The position numbers and the translations under genes were made by a program. Shown here piece after piece: positions 25,301-32,488 of a stretch of DNA of 64,000 bases. How positions within the stretch are numbered: the first letter of the stretch is position 1; each line of letters starts with the position of its first letter. Under the pieces are notes generated by a model that had not been told where the DNA came from, did not search any database, and saw only the letters and a list, made by a program, of their open reading frames with translations. The DNA comes from Ischnura elegans (lineage: Eukaryota; Arthropoda; Insecta; Odonata; Coenagrionidae). The stretch spans positions 27,101,812 to 27,165,811 of the forward strand of contig NC_060259.1 of NCBI RefSeq assembly GCF_921293095.1. Reading direction: 5' to 3'.

Positions 25301-28234
25301 CCTCCTTTGCTAATGCAATTCTCTTCCTGATGTCCTTACTGCTGTATCCGTTTTCCTCTAATGTGCTGCCTAAATAGTTGAATTGCTCTACCTGCTCAAG
25401 TTTTTCATCACCCACCTTTACCTTAAGTTTCACATTCCTCGCTTGTGATGCTTTACTAAACCGCATTACCTTGGTCTTCTTTTGATTAATCCTCATCCCA
25501 TACTCCTCGCAACGCTTGTATAACGCATCCTCTAGAGCCTGAAGCCCTCTCGCTGACTGGCTAATCAATCCTTGATCATCTGCGAATCTCACTGATTTGA
25601 ACATCATTACTCTCACTTTTACTCCAGCTTCTAATTCATCCCATGCTTCCCTTATCATCTCCTGAGTGTACACGTTAAAGAGCAGTGGCTATAGAGGACA
25701 GCCTTACCTTACACCTCGGCCAATGGTTGCCCAACCAGATTCACCGTCCGCTACCCTCACTTGTGCAGTCTGGGCCATGTACAGATTACAAATCTGTCGC
25801 CTATCCCTCCAATCTACACCAATTTTTTTGGGAATATCCATTAACTTTACCCAGTTCACTCTATCAAATGCTTTTTCAAAATCCACGAAGCATGCATACA
25901 TGTCCTGGTCATATTCTAGGTTCCTCTCCACCAGGAACCTCATTATCGCTTTTGCATCAGGAGTTGACTTTCCTTTTCTAAAACCAAACTGATCATCGCC
26001 CAAATACTTGCATGCCCTCGCCTCCATTTGTCTGTCCTATACCCTCAGTACCACTTTTGCCACATGCAATATTAGGCTAGTAGTCCTATAATCTCTGCAT
26101 TCAACAGTTTCTTCTTTCTTGGTAGCAGAATTAAAACTGTCTTCACAAAATCCTCCGCCCAACATCCCTCCTCGTAGATCCTGCATACTAGCTTGAAAAA
26201 CCTTTTCTTACTATCCCTCCCTAGATTCTTCCACAGCTCACATGGGATATTGTCCTCACCCACTGCTTTCCTAGCCTTCGTATCAAGAAGGGCTCTCTCG
26301 ATTTCCGCATCTAAAATCCCCAGCCCAAGATTATCCTCCTCCACTGCACTTTCCTCTTCTGAAGTCAATCTTTCTGGCCTGTTCCTTCCGTCATACAGAT
26401 CCTCCACATATTCCTTCCATCTACTCTGTACCTCTCTCGGTTAGCATCCTTCCATTTTTAGCCTTAATTTTCGAGATAGGTTCCCCAATAGCGTAATATT
26501 ATTATTATATCACCCTAGAATCGAACAAATATTCCTTGTCATATATTTTTTATATCCTCTCTCTATATTTCTACGCAGATGAGCATCCCAGGAATATCAG
26601 TGAAAATAAACACGTTGTCACTTCAACACCAATGAAGCATTCTGAGGAAAACCGAATGACTCCTGAAAGGTGAGTTGTCAGTAGTATGTATTCAATCTTT
26701 AATTTCGTTAGGAATATAAATTTACATACTTTTCCATTTTATCTCAGACTTCCTCCACCATCTGCCTTTAATATCCTTCCTTCCAAATAATTATTTGAAC
26801 AATTGACTATGTAAGCATGTTTCACCAGAAGGTTTCTCTCACTGGAGTGATAATTGTCCTATAGCTCTTTCCAGAACAGGATGAGATTCATCTTCATTGG
26901 ACCCATTCTGGGAAAAAGTAAAACCTTTGAACTCTCCTTTGCTGTACTTCTGAAGCCCAGTTTTTTATTCAATCCACAAGGATCAGCAAATGGGCATCAA
27001 CAATGTCATTTCATAGTTGTGATTGACATTTTTCAAAACGCTCACAAGAATAAAACTTTTTCGGGTCTAACTGCATGGTACAGGTTATCTCCCAGCATTT
27101 CACGACCCCTAGTGGTCGCTTCTTCAAAGGTGATTGGGCTGCTTCCGGATTGGGTTTAAATATATACTTTTTATGGTGGTAGATTGAGTGTGGTATGGGG
27201 ATATTTTCCATATCACATATGGGATGCAAGTGGGTTATTTTAGCTATTGTTTTTTAAAAAAGGTGCGTCTTGTATACTGTCAAATACTGTAATCTTTATT
27301 CATTACAGAATATGAGTGATGACCTTTGAGTACTGTTCAATGAGCATACTTCATGAATATCATCACCTCTCTTGTGTCACTTGTGATATGCCACCTGGGC
27401 GGTACCAAGCGGGGGGGGGGGGGGGGGGGGGGGGACAGCTGCCCCCCCCCTCAGAAGCAAAAATAAATTTAGTTCAAAACAAAAGTTATGAGCAAATTTT
27501 CCTTTTGAAGGGAAATCATATTAGTATAAGACATGGAACTAGAATAAAAATCACTATTTTTTTCAAGGAAATAAGTATAGAAACTAATAAATTGCTGTCA
27601 TAATTTCCTTACAATTTTGGTTTCATTAACCTTTTCTGTTAAAAAAGTTACAACTTGAACGACCACGGCTAGTTTTGCCCCCCCTTAGTTTTGATTCTGG
27701 GTACGCCCTTGCTATGCCACACTTCATTTTTTTGGTCGCTATATCACTTATGAAAGATCTCACTCATGATCAACATCAGCTCATTATGATGTAAGAAATT
27801 TATTTCATACCGAGACAAAGCATATGACATAAAAAGGAATAAAACAAATGCTTCTTATTCTGGAATCTCTCCCTGCCAACTTAAGAATTTTCTTTTTTGT
27901 TGTGAGTTCACATTGATTTACTTTTACCATGAAGATGAAGGAGATTGTCATAGAATTTACTATTGATTAACATATTTCTGCTGATTATTTCAGGGTAAAT
28001 GAATCATGGGAAATCAGTGAATGCTTCGACTCATCTGCTGAAGTTTGCAGAAATGCCATGATTGAAGATTCTCCAAGTGGAATTTTTTTTAAAAACATTC
28101 CATCCGAGTCAGAATGCAAGCACTGTAGAACTGTGAGAGTACATCCATATAGTAATTCCACTAGAAAGAAATGCATTTATTGTTTTAGAAAAAGGTGTTC
28201 AACAGTGAGAAATTTGTTGAATGACTTCCCCTGA
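4185..28234 (+). CDS. Myt1: Myt1-type Cdk1-inhibitory protein kinase, eight exons, 5' partial
   Basis: Spliced coding sequence over exons 4185-4371, 4455-4656, 7850-7972, 9807-10002, 15602-15747, 24356-24497, 26579-26669 and 27994-28234, giving about 441 residues to a TGA stop. All junctions are GT-AG and the phases join without a break. Visible kinase motifs in order are the glycine loop GHGCFGVV, the VAIK-type lysine in YAIKKS, the ELC hinge, the catalytic loop HLDIKLDN, DFG, and the activation-segment end YIAPE followed by SKAADIFSLG. HLDIKLDN and the AADIFSLG stretch are typical of Myt1 rather than Wee1. In animals Myt1 phosphorylates Cdk1 on Thr14 and Tyr15 at ER/Golgi membranes and holds cells in G2. 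The tail ends in RNLL, like the C-terminus of vertebrate Myt1. The residues before the glycine loop seen here number about 28, so the N-terminal exon or exons are missing and presumably upstream. The introns are loaded with transposons. Confidence 0.93.
4455..4656 (+). CDS. Myt1: Myt1 exon b: N-lobe and hinge
   Basis: Bounded by ATCAG and GTAAGA. It encodes KRKLVEVELLEKLPKHPNC, RAWEENGFLFLQLELC (hinge) and IPEEMIWNILTDMVL. The HPNCI...RAWEE and LELC pattern is shared with animal Myt1 proteins. Reading continues past the donor for about 27 codons, which is intron read-through. Confidence 0.93.
5180..5893. mobile_element. Tigger-like MITE, 714 bp, in Myt1 intron b-c
   Basis: Terminal inverted repeats CAGCAGACTCCCAATTATCC and CCCGGATAATCGGGAG...GTTG, with TA on both sides (5178-5179, 5894-5895). 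CAG-starting termini containing ATTATCCG are typical of pogo/Tigger elements. The interior has no intact frame. Inner sequence at 5385-5520 matches 12400-12570 in reverse. Confidence 0.8.
5896..6885. other. Intron sequence, no feature seen
   Basis: Part of Myt1 intron b-c. Short frames on either strand lack any recognisable domain. No repeat partner was noticed elsewhere in the window. Confidence 0.4.
6886..7400. repeat. 515-bp dispersed repeat, copy 2, in Myt1 intron b-c
   Basis: Second copy of the repeat at 1-515, starting at TCAATTTATTTAAAACAATG and ending at GGACACT. The minus-strand frame at 7123-7353 is the partner of the one at 238-468. No terminal inverted repeats or target duplication are visible, so the type of element is unknown. 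Confidence 0.85.
7850..7972 (+). CDS. Myt1: Myt1 exon c: catalytic loop and DFG
   Basis: A 41-codon phase-0 exon between TTGCAG and GTATGA. It contains ALKHLHDRNIMHLDIKLDN, then SFKLSDFGISLD. The catalytic Asp, Lys and Asn and the metal-binding Asp are all present, so the kinase should be active. Confidence 0.94.
8262..8540. repeat. Solo end of a DNA element with GTGGGACA termini
   Basis: Matches the left end of the element at 19112-23614 in reverse orientation. Shared landmarks are GCTTGGCGATG, CATCCAATTGGATG, repeats of the word TTTGATACAAA, and the end GTGGGACACCAGCTTTA. No second end is seen nearby, so this is a fragment. Confidence 0.65.
8541..9204. other. Myt1 intron c-d, unassigned stretch
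   Basis: Contains a T-run at 8580-8594 and weakly open frames on both strands near 8800-9180. None of them matches a family I know, and both strands being open suggests biased composition. Confidence 0.35.
9205..9675 (+). pseudogene. LINE ORF2 C-terminal fragment, sense to Myt1
   Basis: In broken frames the plus strand reads FKMQKKAVRIISFSHPRDHC, LCNVKEN, then NFHNHYARNNNTLDIPYCRL and KKGILAIKKAFLP. This is the pattern of the region after the reverse transcriptase in CR1/jockey-type LINEs (LQKKAIR, HNYNTRN...L, FKKALK). The RT core is absent, so it is a 5'-truncated, frameshifted copy. Confidence 0.65.
9807..10002 (+). CDS. Myt1: Myt1 exon d: activation segment and helix F
   Basis: Bounded by CTGCAG and GTAAGT. 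It encodes DGDAKYIAPEVL, SKAADIFSLGISIYEV and a QWQRLRKGQIP segment that matches the C-lobe of Myt1. It ends with one base of a split serine codon completed by the next exon. Confidence 0.94.
10020..11070. other. Myt1 intron d-e, unassigned GC-richer stretch
   Basis: About 1 kb without a recognised repeat. The part near 10480-10630 is richer in G and C and open on both strands, with no known domain. It could be a decayed element, as it is compositionally unlike the flanking intron. Confidence 0.3.
11076..11736. mobile_element. 660-bp MITE with GGGTAGTTTCC termini, copy 2
   Basis: Termini GGGTAGTTTCC and GGAAACTACCC with TA on both sides (11074-11075, 11737-11738). It is inverted relative to copy 1 at 2862-3520 and 661 bp long. 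A minus-oriented GTGACGTCAC-containing core is shared by all long copies. Confidence 0.85.
11740..12068. other. Intron sequence, no feature seen
   Basis: Short AT-rich stretch between two MITEs in Myt1 intron d-e, with no frame or repeat partner noticed. Confidence 0.4.
12071..12600. mobile_element. Tigger-like MITE, second and more diverged copy, one end visible
   Basis: Starts after TA with CAGCATACTCCTGATTATCT and is related, in opposite orientation internally, to 5180-5893. The matching right terminus is not visible, so the copy is truncated or rearranged near 12600. Confidence 0.6.
13070..14335. mobile_element. Decayed Tigger-like repeat, copy C
   Basis: Matches the interior of 982-2662 from AAAAGGTGTCTAACAATG onward to GAAAAACGATAGATCGAGG. 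It lacks the TCGAATACT ends of copy A, which supports the view that the Tigger-like part and those ends are separate elements. It sits in Myt1 intron d-e. Confidence 0.6.
13604..13699 (+). pseudogene. Helix-turn-helix remnant of a pogo/Tigger-type transposase, copy C
   Basis: Reads KDGLKIFEYEEKHPGWKR then IGKRLGLSAST and a TGA stop, aligning without gaps to the final part of 1981-2076. No catalytic domain follows. Confidence 0.5.
14336..15600. other. Myt1 intron d-e, including a short GAAAACCTG tandem motif
   Basis: Mostly unassigned. Around 14660-14730 a degenerate motif like GAAAACCTGGAAAAAA repeats four times. The rest shows no domain or partner. The polypyrimidine tract and acceptor of exon e end the stretch. 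Confidence 0.4.
15602..15747 (+). CDS. Myt1: Myt1 exon e: end of kinase C-lobe
   Basis: The exon follows TTTCAG after a 5.6-kb intron and ends before GTAATT. It encodes SKDLFELIKWMMDPDPEKRP and DMILQHSQIRRILLKRK. The DPDPEKRPT box is the usual end of a kinase fold. The basic stretch after it leads into the membrane-association region of Myt1 proteins. Confidence 0.93.
16083..16118. repeat. ATT microsatellite
   Basis: A run of ATT trinucleotides about 36 bp long in Myt1 intron e-f. Confidence 0.8.
16178..16275. repeat. Short fold-back repeat with TTATTGGTACGA arms
   Basis: Arms TTATTTATTGGTACGA and TCGTACCAATAAATAA enclose about 60 bp. No target duplication is obvious. It may be the end of a larger retroelement, since GAAACTCATCGTACC before an AATAAAT run recalls the end sequence at 55290-55350. 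Confidence 0.5.
16400..17209. other. Myt1 intron e-f, unassigned
   Basis: No intact frame or repeat partner. The part at 16900-17110 has codon-like composition but stops in all frames. Confidence 0.3.
17210..17387. repeat. Possible end of a decayed Tigger-like element with AAATGTGGAAAAACG words
   Basis: The word AAATGTGGAAAAACG occurs twice and ends in GTTAAATCCGGATCCGACTG. The complement, beginning CAGTCGGATCCGGATTTAAC, looks like a pogo/Tigger terminus. There is no TA directly after the end and no partner terminus was found. Confidence 0.3.
17388..19110. other. Myt1 intron e-f, no feature seen
   Basis: AT-rich sequence without a repeat partner in the window. Overlapping frames near 18590-18980 are open on both strands but show no domain. 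Confidence 0.35.
19436..19571. repeat. Fold-back element with CAACCGGTTTC arms
   Basis: Left arm GTATTCCACACAGTATGCAT with AACCCAACCGGTTTCC is matched in inverse by AAACCGGTTGAGTT through GTATGGAATAC. It lies inside the larger element just left of the Tigger insertion. Confidence 0.65.
20270..20804 (+). pseudogene. Tigger transposase remnant, DDE core
   Basis: From 20415 the frame reads KPVVIGKFERPRCLKH, FLIMDNATVHKYVEDLKLAN and LPPNSTSKSQPLDQGI, then LRWIG before a GTATGT donor-like site. These are the second and third catalytic blocks of the Tigger DDE_1 nuclease. The first block survives only as LGYFLMHYL-type out-of-frame sequence near 20310, where the ancestral NVDETGLFF is broken. The frame continues into intron sequence. 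The N-terminal helix-turn-helix part is deleted. Confidence 0.85.
21050..22700 (+). other. Tigger distal region with a short frame shared by both copies
   Basis: Sequence shared with 30780-32460. It contains a frame (21753-21959, same sense as the transposase) that ends FSGWNLAPVGIKGEKHTI, matched by 31521-31802 in the other copy with a one-codon indel. It may be neutral carry-over in a young family. No known domain is present. Confidence 0.4.
23616..24355. other. Myt1 intron e-f, 3' part
   Basis: No repeat or frame recognised. It ends in the acceptor of exon f. Confidence 0.4.
24356..24497 (+). CDS. Myt1: Myt1 exon f: post-kinase segment with hydrophobic stretch
   Basis: A phase-0 start after GACAG and a phase-1 end before GTTTGT. 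The peptide includes LFMSFLTFFGKVGYDMLMAA, moderately hydrophobic and in the position where animal Myt1 carries its membrane anchor. The 8.6-kb intron before it holds a Tigger element inside another DNA element. The call rests on phase, splice sites and position more than on sequence match. Confidence 0.8.
24830..26480 (-). mobile_element. 5'-truncated LINE, antisense in Myt1 intron f-g
   Basis: Minus-strand coding for a reverse transcriptase split over several frames (see the pseudogene entry). The 5' edge is near 26480, before the RT core begins in full, and the 3' edge is near 24830, close to an AAT microsatellite. The clade is uncertain; the VDFEKAFDRVNW and RFADDQ pattern belongs to a LINE group frequent in arthropods. 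Confidence 0.85.
25015..26407 (-). pseudogene. LINE reverse transcriptase remnant
   Basis: Three frames in order along the minus strand. The first, 26407-26072, covers the palm entry (ARKAVGEDNIPCELW). The second, 26027-25704, has GDDQFGFRKGKST and YACFVDFEKAFDRVNW (first catalytic Asp) through RGVR. The third, 25673-25221, has SVRFADDQGLISQSA (catalytic DD), MRINQKKTKVM and FNYLGSTLEENGYSS. The C-terminal AETWTLRKEDEIR is at about 25190. Frameshifts separate the pieces, so it is inactive. Confidence 0.88.
26579..26669 (+). CDS. Myt1: Myt1 exon g: linker
   Basis: Bounded by ACGCAG and GTGAGT with phases that fit both neighbours. It encodes a polar, probably disordered linker that includes the TP dipeptides STPMK and MTPER. 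These could be Cdk sites, since Myt1 is itself phosphorylated in M phase; that is inference. Confidence 0.8.
26670..27396. other. Myt1 intron g-h, 5' part, no feature seen
   Basis: No domain or repeat partner recognised. Confidence 0.4.
27397..27710. repeat. Short element with GGGCGTACC ends and a 24-G run
   Basis: Ends read GGGCGGTACCAAGCGGGG and, in complement, AAGGGCGTACCCAGAATC. The left side holds an uninterrupted run of 24 G at 27411-27434, then ACAGCTGCCCCCCCCC. Related sequence, GGGGGACAGCTGCTCCCCC with GGGTACGCCC, is at 44755-44812. It sits in Myt1 intron g-h. Confidence 0.6.
27994..28234 (+). CDS. Myt1: Myt1 exon h: C-terminal exon with two CxxC pairs and RNLL tail
   Basis: Follows TTTCAG and runs to a TGA stop. 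The last 40 residues hold two pairs of cysteines, CKHC and CIYC, 15 residues apart, then STVRNLLNDFP at the end. The RNLL segment resembles the extreme C-terminus of vertebrate Myt1, a region linked to cyclin binding. I do not recall a cysteine-pair module in other Myt1 proteins. Poly(A) signals follow about 400 bp downstream. Confidence 0.85.
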
Positions 28235-28700
28235 CTTAGTGTAGACTGATTGTTTTATGTGTCTTCAATGCACTTTATTTGGATTGTAAAAATAAGAGAG
28301 GTTGCATGTTGTGAATAAGGCATGATGCTATCCTAGAGACCTTTTAACATACCTTTTTTATAAGATCATTTTATGTAAATACTCTTCCTTTTTTGAATTA
28401 GCATTTCTTGCTTTGTAATTTCTGATATTTATGTTAGTTATTTATCTCAAGAAGATACAAATTCATGCATGCTAATGAATATATGAATAATTACATACAT
28501 GCATTTACATAATTTAATGAATTTAATTTACATTTATATGATACACATACACACACAAAGGTATTCAGTCACAAATATCATTAGTACTTAATGTATGTGT
28601 AAAGATATTGTGTTTTCATGTATGAGTATATGTTTAAATTTAAATAAAGTGCATTGGATGTTTATGTTAAATACACATATACATAAAAAAAGATAAATTT
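28235..28700 (+). terminator. Myt1 3' UTR with a candidate poly(A) signal at 28643-28648
   Basis: AT-rich sequence follows the stop. The first canonical AATAAA in the sense direction is at 28643-28648, which would give a 3' UTR of roughly 430 bases. The region otherwise holds short CA and AT runs, with no reading frame or repeat that I recognise. Confidence 0.45.
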
Positions 28701-29329
28701 TTAGACTTATCAAAGCTCATGTTCTAGTCTGAAATTTTAAGTTTTAGGTGGAAGTGTTCACCATTTGTATTTTCTTCTAATTTGTTGATTTTGATCTGAT
28801 GGCCAAAAAAATTCATTTTATAAACTCTACTCACATTTACATTTATATTTTAGCTATAAGTGTACAAATTTAGAATATTTAGGTGCTCACCCCAATTATC
28901 TTTTCTTGTCATTCTTACTTCTCTTTTTAGGTATTTATTGTGTATGTCTCTCTCTGCCACATCATATTTAAATGCTGGCATATTTTGACTTCTGAAATCG
29001 TCATCTACCCTTCTTTATCTAGTCTCTGAAATTCGAAAGTGGTAACTCAACATATGTTCTGAGAAAACATAAATATTGGGCTAATTTACTTTGTAGTTTA
29101 GTCCTGTTGGGATTTTTGTAAATTTGTCTTGAAACTGGCTCAAATAAGGCATTGAAATGAAAGGAAAAGTGATAGTAGCCCATGTAATTAACTGAGAACT
29201 AATATCCCATGAATCGGTAAGGAATAATTTTGTTAAAACTTGAATGAATTTCAGAAAAATTTCATTTTCTTTTTTCATTTCGTTTAAAAAAATAGTCAAC
29301 AATTCTAAGATTGGTTTAATGCAGCTCTC
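28701..29329. other. Intergenic sequence after Myt1
   Basis: AT-rich, without a recognised frame or repeat. Confidence 0.4.
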
Positions 29330-29615
29330 CATTCCTCTCTCCTATTTGATAGCCTTTTCATACGGACTGACTTCTTCTCTTTTACCTCCATTTTAATCTA
29401 TGTAGCTCATTCAGGGAAGTCCCTTGACTTTCTTCCCTTCCACCTGCCCGTCTATGATTGTTTTCATCAGGGCATCGTGTTTCATAATGTGGCCAACTAA
29501 GCTATCCTGTCATCTCTCTAAAGTTTTTAGAAGAGTTATCTTTTCTCCCACACTACTCAGCACTTCCTCATTAATTATTTGGTTGATCCATTTTACCTTC
29601 ATCATCCAAAAAATA
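29330..29615 (-). pseudogene. LINE ORF2 C-terminal fragment
   Basis: The minus strand reads VKWINQIINEEVLSSVGEK, ITLLKTLERWQDSLVGHIMK and MKTIIDGQVEG. This is the conserved tail of a large group of arthropod LINEs (W..R..NEEVL..V.E.R.LL, GH..RH..L, I.EG.VEGK). No RT core is present, so it is a fragment. Confidence 0.7.
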
Positions 29616-29969
29616 GTTATTGCTGAATTAAGCAGTTTAGAATATATGGTTTAGCATTTTATAGCATCATATATTCACTTGTTCACATTTGAATTACAGT
29701 TTTATTAAAATATCATTCATGATATTAAAAAAATGATGTACTGTTATTATGTACGTAATTAATAAATATGAAAAGTATTTACAATAATTTGAGTGAAAAT
29801 TGGCAATCTGGCAATTACTCACTACATTCAGATGTAATGAAGCGAAATAGGTTGCTCACATTCCTGAAGTATAATTTAAAATAATTTTTTTCTTCCTTGT
29901 TATGCTGTGAGGATTTTTTGTATGCAGTTTCTTCTCTTGAATAATTGGTTTAATGTTCTTCCCCCTACC

Positions 29970-30020
29970 AACACCACCTGGAGACAAGGCCTGAGGGCTG
30001 GCGTGTGATGTCATCATCTG
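29970..30020. repeat. Inverted-repeat arm, left member
   Basis: CTGGAGACAAGGCCTGAGGG through CATCTGGAGGCC is matched in inverse by 37281-37335. The pair brackets the element at 30168-36182 and may be the ends of a still older element. Confidence 0.55.
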
Positions 30021-31520
30021 GAGGCCATCCACAGATCCCAACTTAGGCCCCTCTTACATGGAATTCGAACTCAGTCCTCAATACTTCTACACAGCATAAA
30101 GCCTAGCATGAATTTTTCTTATAGTTAATGATTCTGGCCAATTTTGCCTTACAATACTCTCATGCCCCGTTCACACTACCATTATTCTTAACCAGCGTAA
30201 GATGACGTCAGAACCAGCGTGCGTTCACACTTACCATGGTTAGACACTGGCGACATCTGATGAGTGGTAAAGTAAGTGCAAGTTAAAAATGAATCTACGA
30301 GAGCGAATAACCTGTTGGAAGGAAATAGAGAATGTGTAGGGAAAAGTTCTTGTGTTAATTGCAATGATTTTCAACGTATGTGCATATAATGAGCTGCTTA
30401 TGAAATAAAAATTGCATTCCAGCGTCGTCAAGCATTGTTCCTTGCTACGTAGAAGGTAATTCAAATGTGTTCGTCCAACTAATCATTTCATCGATAGTGT
30501 GGCTTGCATTTTTCTACTGCTCTATTTAATACGAATTAAAGCGACTATTTGTGATAATTAGGTTGATATCAACAACATATGTCTACTTGCCCTTGATTCC
30601 GATGTGTTGACAAATCATTGATATAGGTGAAGAAAATCGAGGACCTAATCTTGAGACTTGAGCCTCAATTATGAGACATACTTGTGGTGATATGGGATCG
30701 AGATACACTTTTCGCTGCATTACAGTCTTAGCAATTACAGTAAACTCTTGATTTTATGAAGTCAGTGGGACCGGAAAATTGGCACTTCGTAAAATCAAGT
30801 TTCGTAAATTCAAACCTTTTTCATGAGTCACGAAAAAAATGTTAGCTTTTGTTTCTTCCGCCGTTTTTTGTCTTTAGTGGTCTTATTTAAATGTTTTCGG
30901 TGGCTATTCTCGGTATAATTCATAGAAAAGGCTTTTTGTTATCGATTTATGATGTGAAAAATCGTTAAATAATTATACCACCATAAAATTCCCATTTCTT
31001 GTTCATACTTCAACATCAACGATCGCATAAGAAATTCCCGACCAGTTTAGAAAACGTAATCAAAATATGAATTGCAATGTTTATTATAAGAATTAAATGT
31101 TATAAATTTGTGGTTAGGAGCGAATAGCAACTATTAAGTATGCTAAAGATAGATATTTGTTTCTGACACCCACGGAATTATAGCGGCAGCCGGCCTAACC
31201 GCCATTTATGTCGCCCTCTATCGCTAAGTGACGAGAAAAAAAAAAAAAACAAGGGCCTTAGCCCGTTTCCAAAATAACCTTCATAAGTTAATATTTCGAG
31301 TTACTTCGTATTTTCAGCAGAATGTGCTCTATTTTCACTGAGATTCAATTAAGATCATAAATAACGTAGGATGTGATTATCTTCTGGCGAATATTTGAAG
31401 TAAATTCTGTTTGAGTTCTCCGTCCGACTACTGTGTTCTATCATCTTTGCAGACGTTGCCATAAAAGACTTAATTCTTCATCAGGACCATATTCTTCATA
31501 CCGGGTGTGAGGTGACCTGT

Positions 31521-31802
31521 TCATATAGTATATTTCTCTCCTTTTATGCCGACAGGAGCAAGGTTCCAACCGGAAAACGACAGGAGAAACATCTTATAGT
31601 ATCGGAGAAATAGAGAGAGAAACGTGATCCATATTGATTGTTTTCCTACAACAGACGTTTTATCATTTCTCAACGTGGTGAAGTATTGGTTCACTTGCGT
31701 GAATTCCCAAAAATGATACGCAAAAACCTGTACCTTCACCTCATTTAGTTTTAGTGTTTCTTTTTCCGCCGTATTGAAAGTTATGCAAAGGATCATTGAC
31801 AT
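31521..31802 (-). other. Accessory frame in the Tigger distal region
   Basis: A 93-codon frame in the transposase sense, ending FSGWNLAPVGIKGEKYTI, with a 63-residue match to the frame at 21753-21959. No start context, domain or splice signal supports expression. It could be a second small gene or a chance frame. Confidence 0.3.
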
Positions 31803-32488
31803 AGAGCAAAGATTTTCTTAGTTTTAGCACTAAAAAATAGGCGTGCCATAATCGTAAATAAATATAGAGTGGAAAGCGCAAAGAAAATAATTAAATTTCA
31901 ATTTTAAAGTCAGCAGAGAAGAAGAGAGACAATTTTATAAGCACTGCACCATTTCCCTGACAATGGAAGATACTTCTCCAGCCTCTCTCCGGTTAAAAAC
32001 TAACCCCCGTTGCGGGTAAAGATGAACCATGCCCTTCTCCACAGTCGGAGAACATTCCCAGTGGGTGGGGTGAATAGGAGTGGGATGGGGATTTCCTGAG
32101 GAAAGAAGTGTGGTCAGCATAAGGAGAGGTGAAGGGGGCAGGAGAAAGAAGGGTGGGGAAAGGTCCTTCAGCTCTGCCTCAGACTACGTTTGGGGGCCTT
32201 ATTTTGTTACGACGCACGCAAGCTCCGTGACCTTAGGAAGGGAGTGAATGGGAAATGCTGGGGAAGGAGGGGTTTGGGATGCGTAAGGTGGGTGTCAGCA
32301 AGATCAGCCAAAGGCGGTAGGAGGGAGTAAACAAAGGCTTTGGAAAGAAAGAACTCTCAGCATGGGAGAACGGGGAAGCGCGTGAGAAGAAAGTTTATGG
32401 TTAGACTTGGAAGTGCGTCTTCATTACGAGTAGCCTGAAAAATAAGTTGGTGGTTGATAGAGCCCAATACTTAAGATATTTAAGTTGT

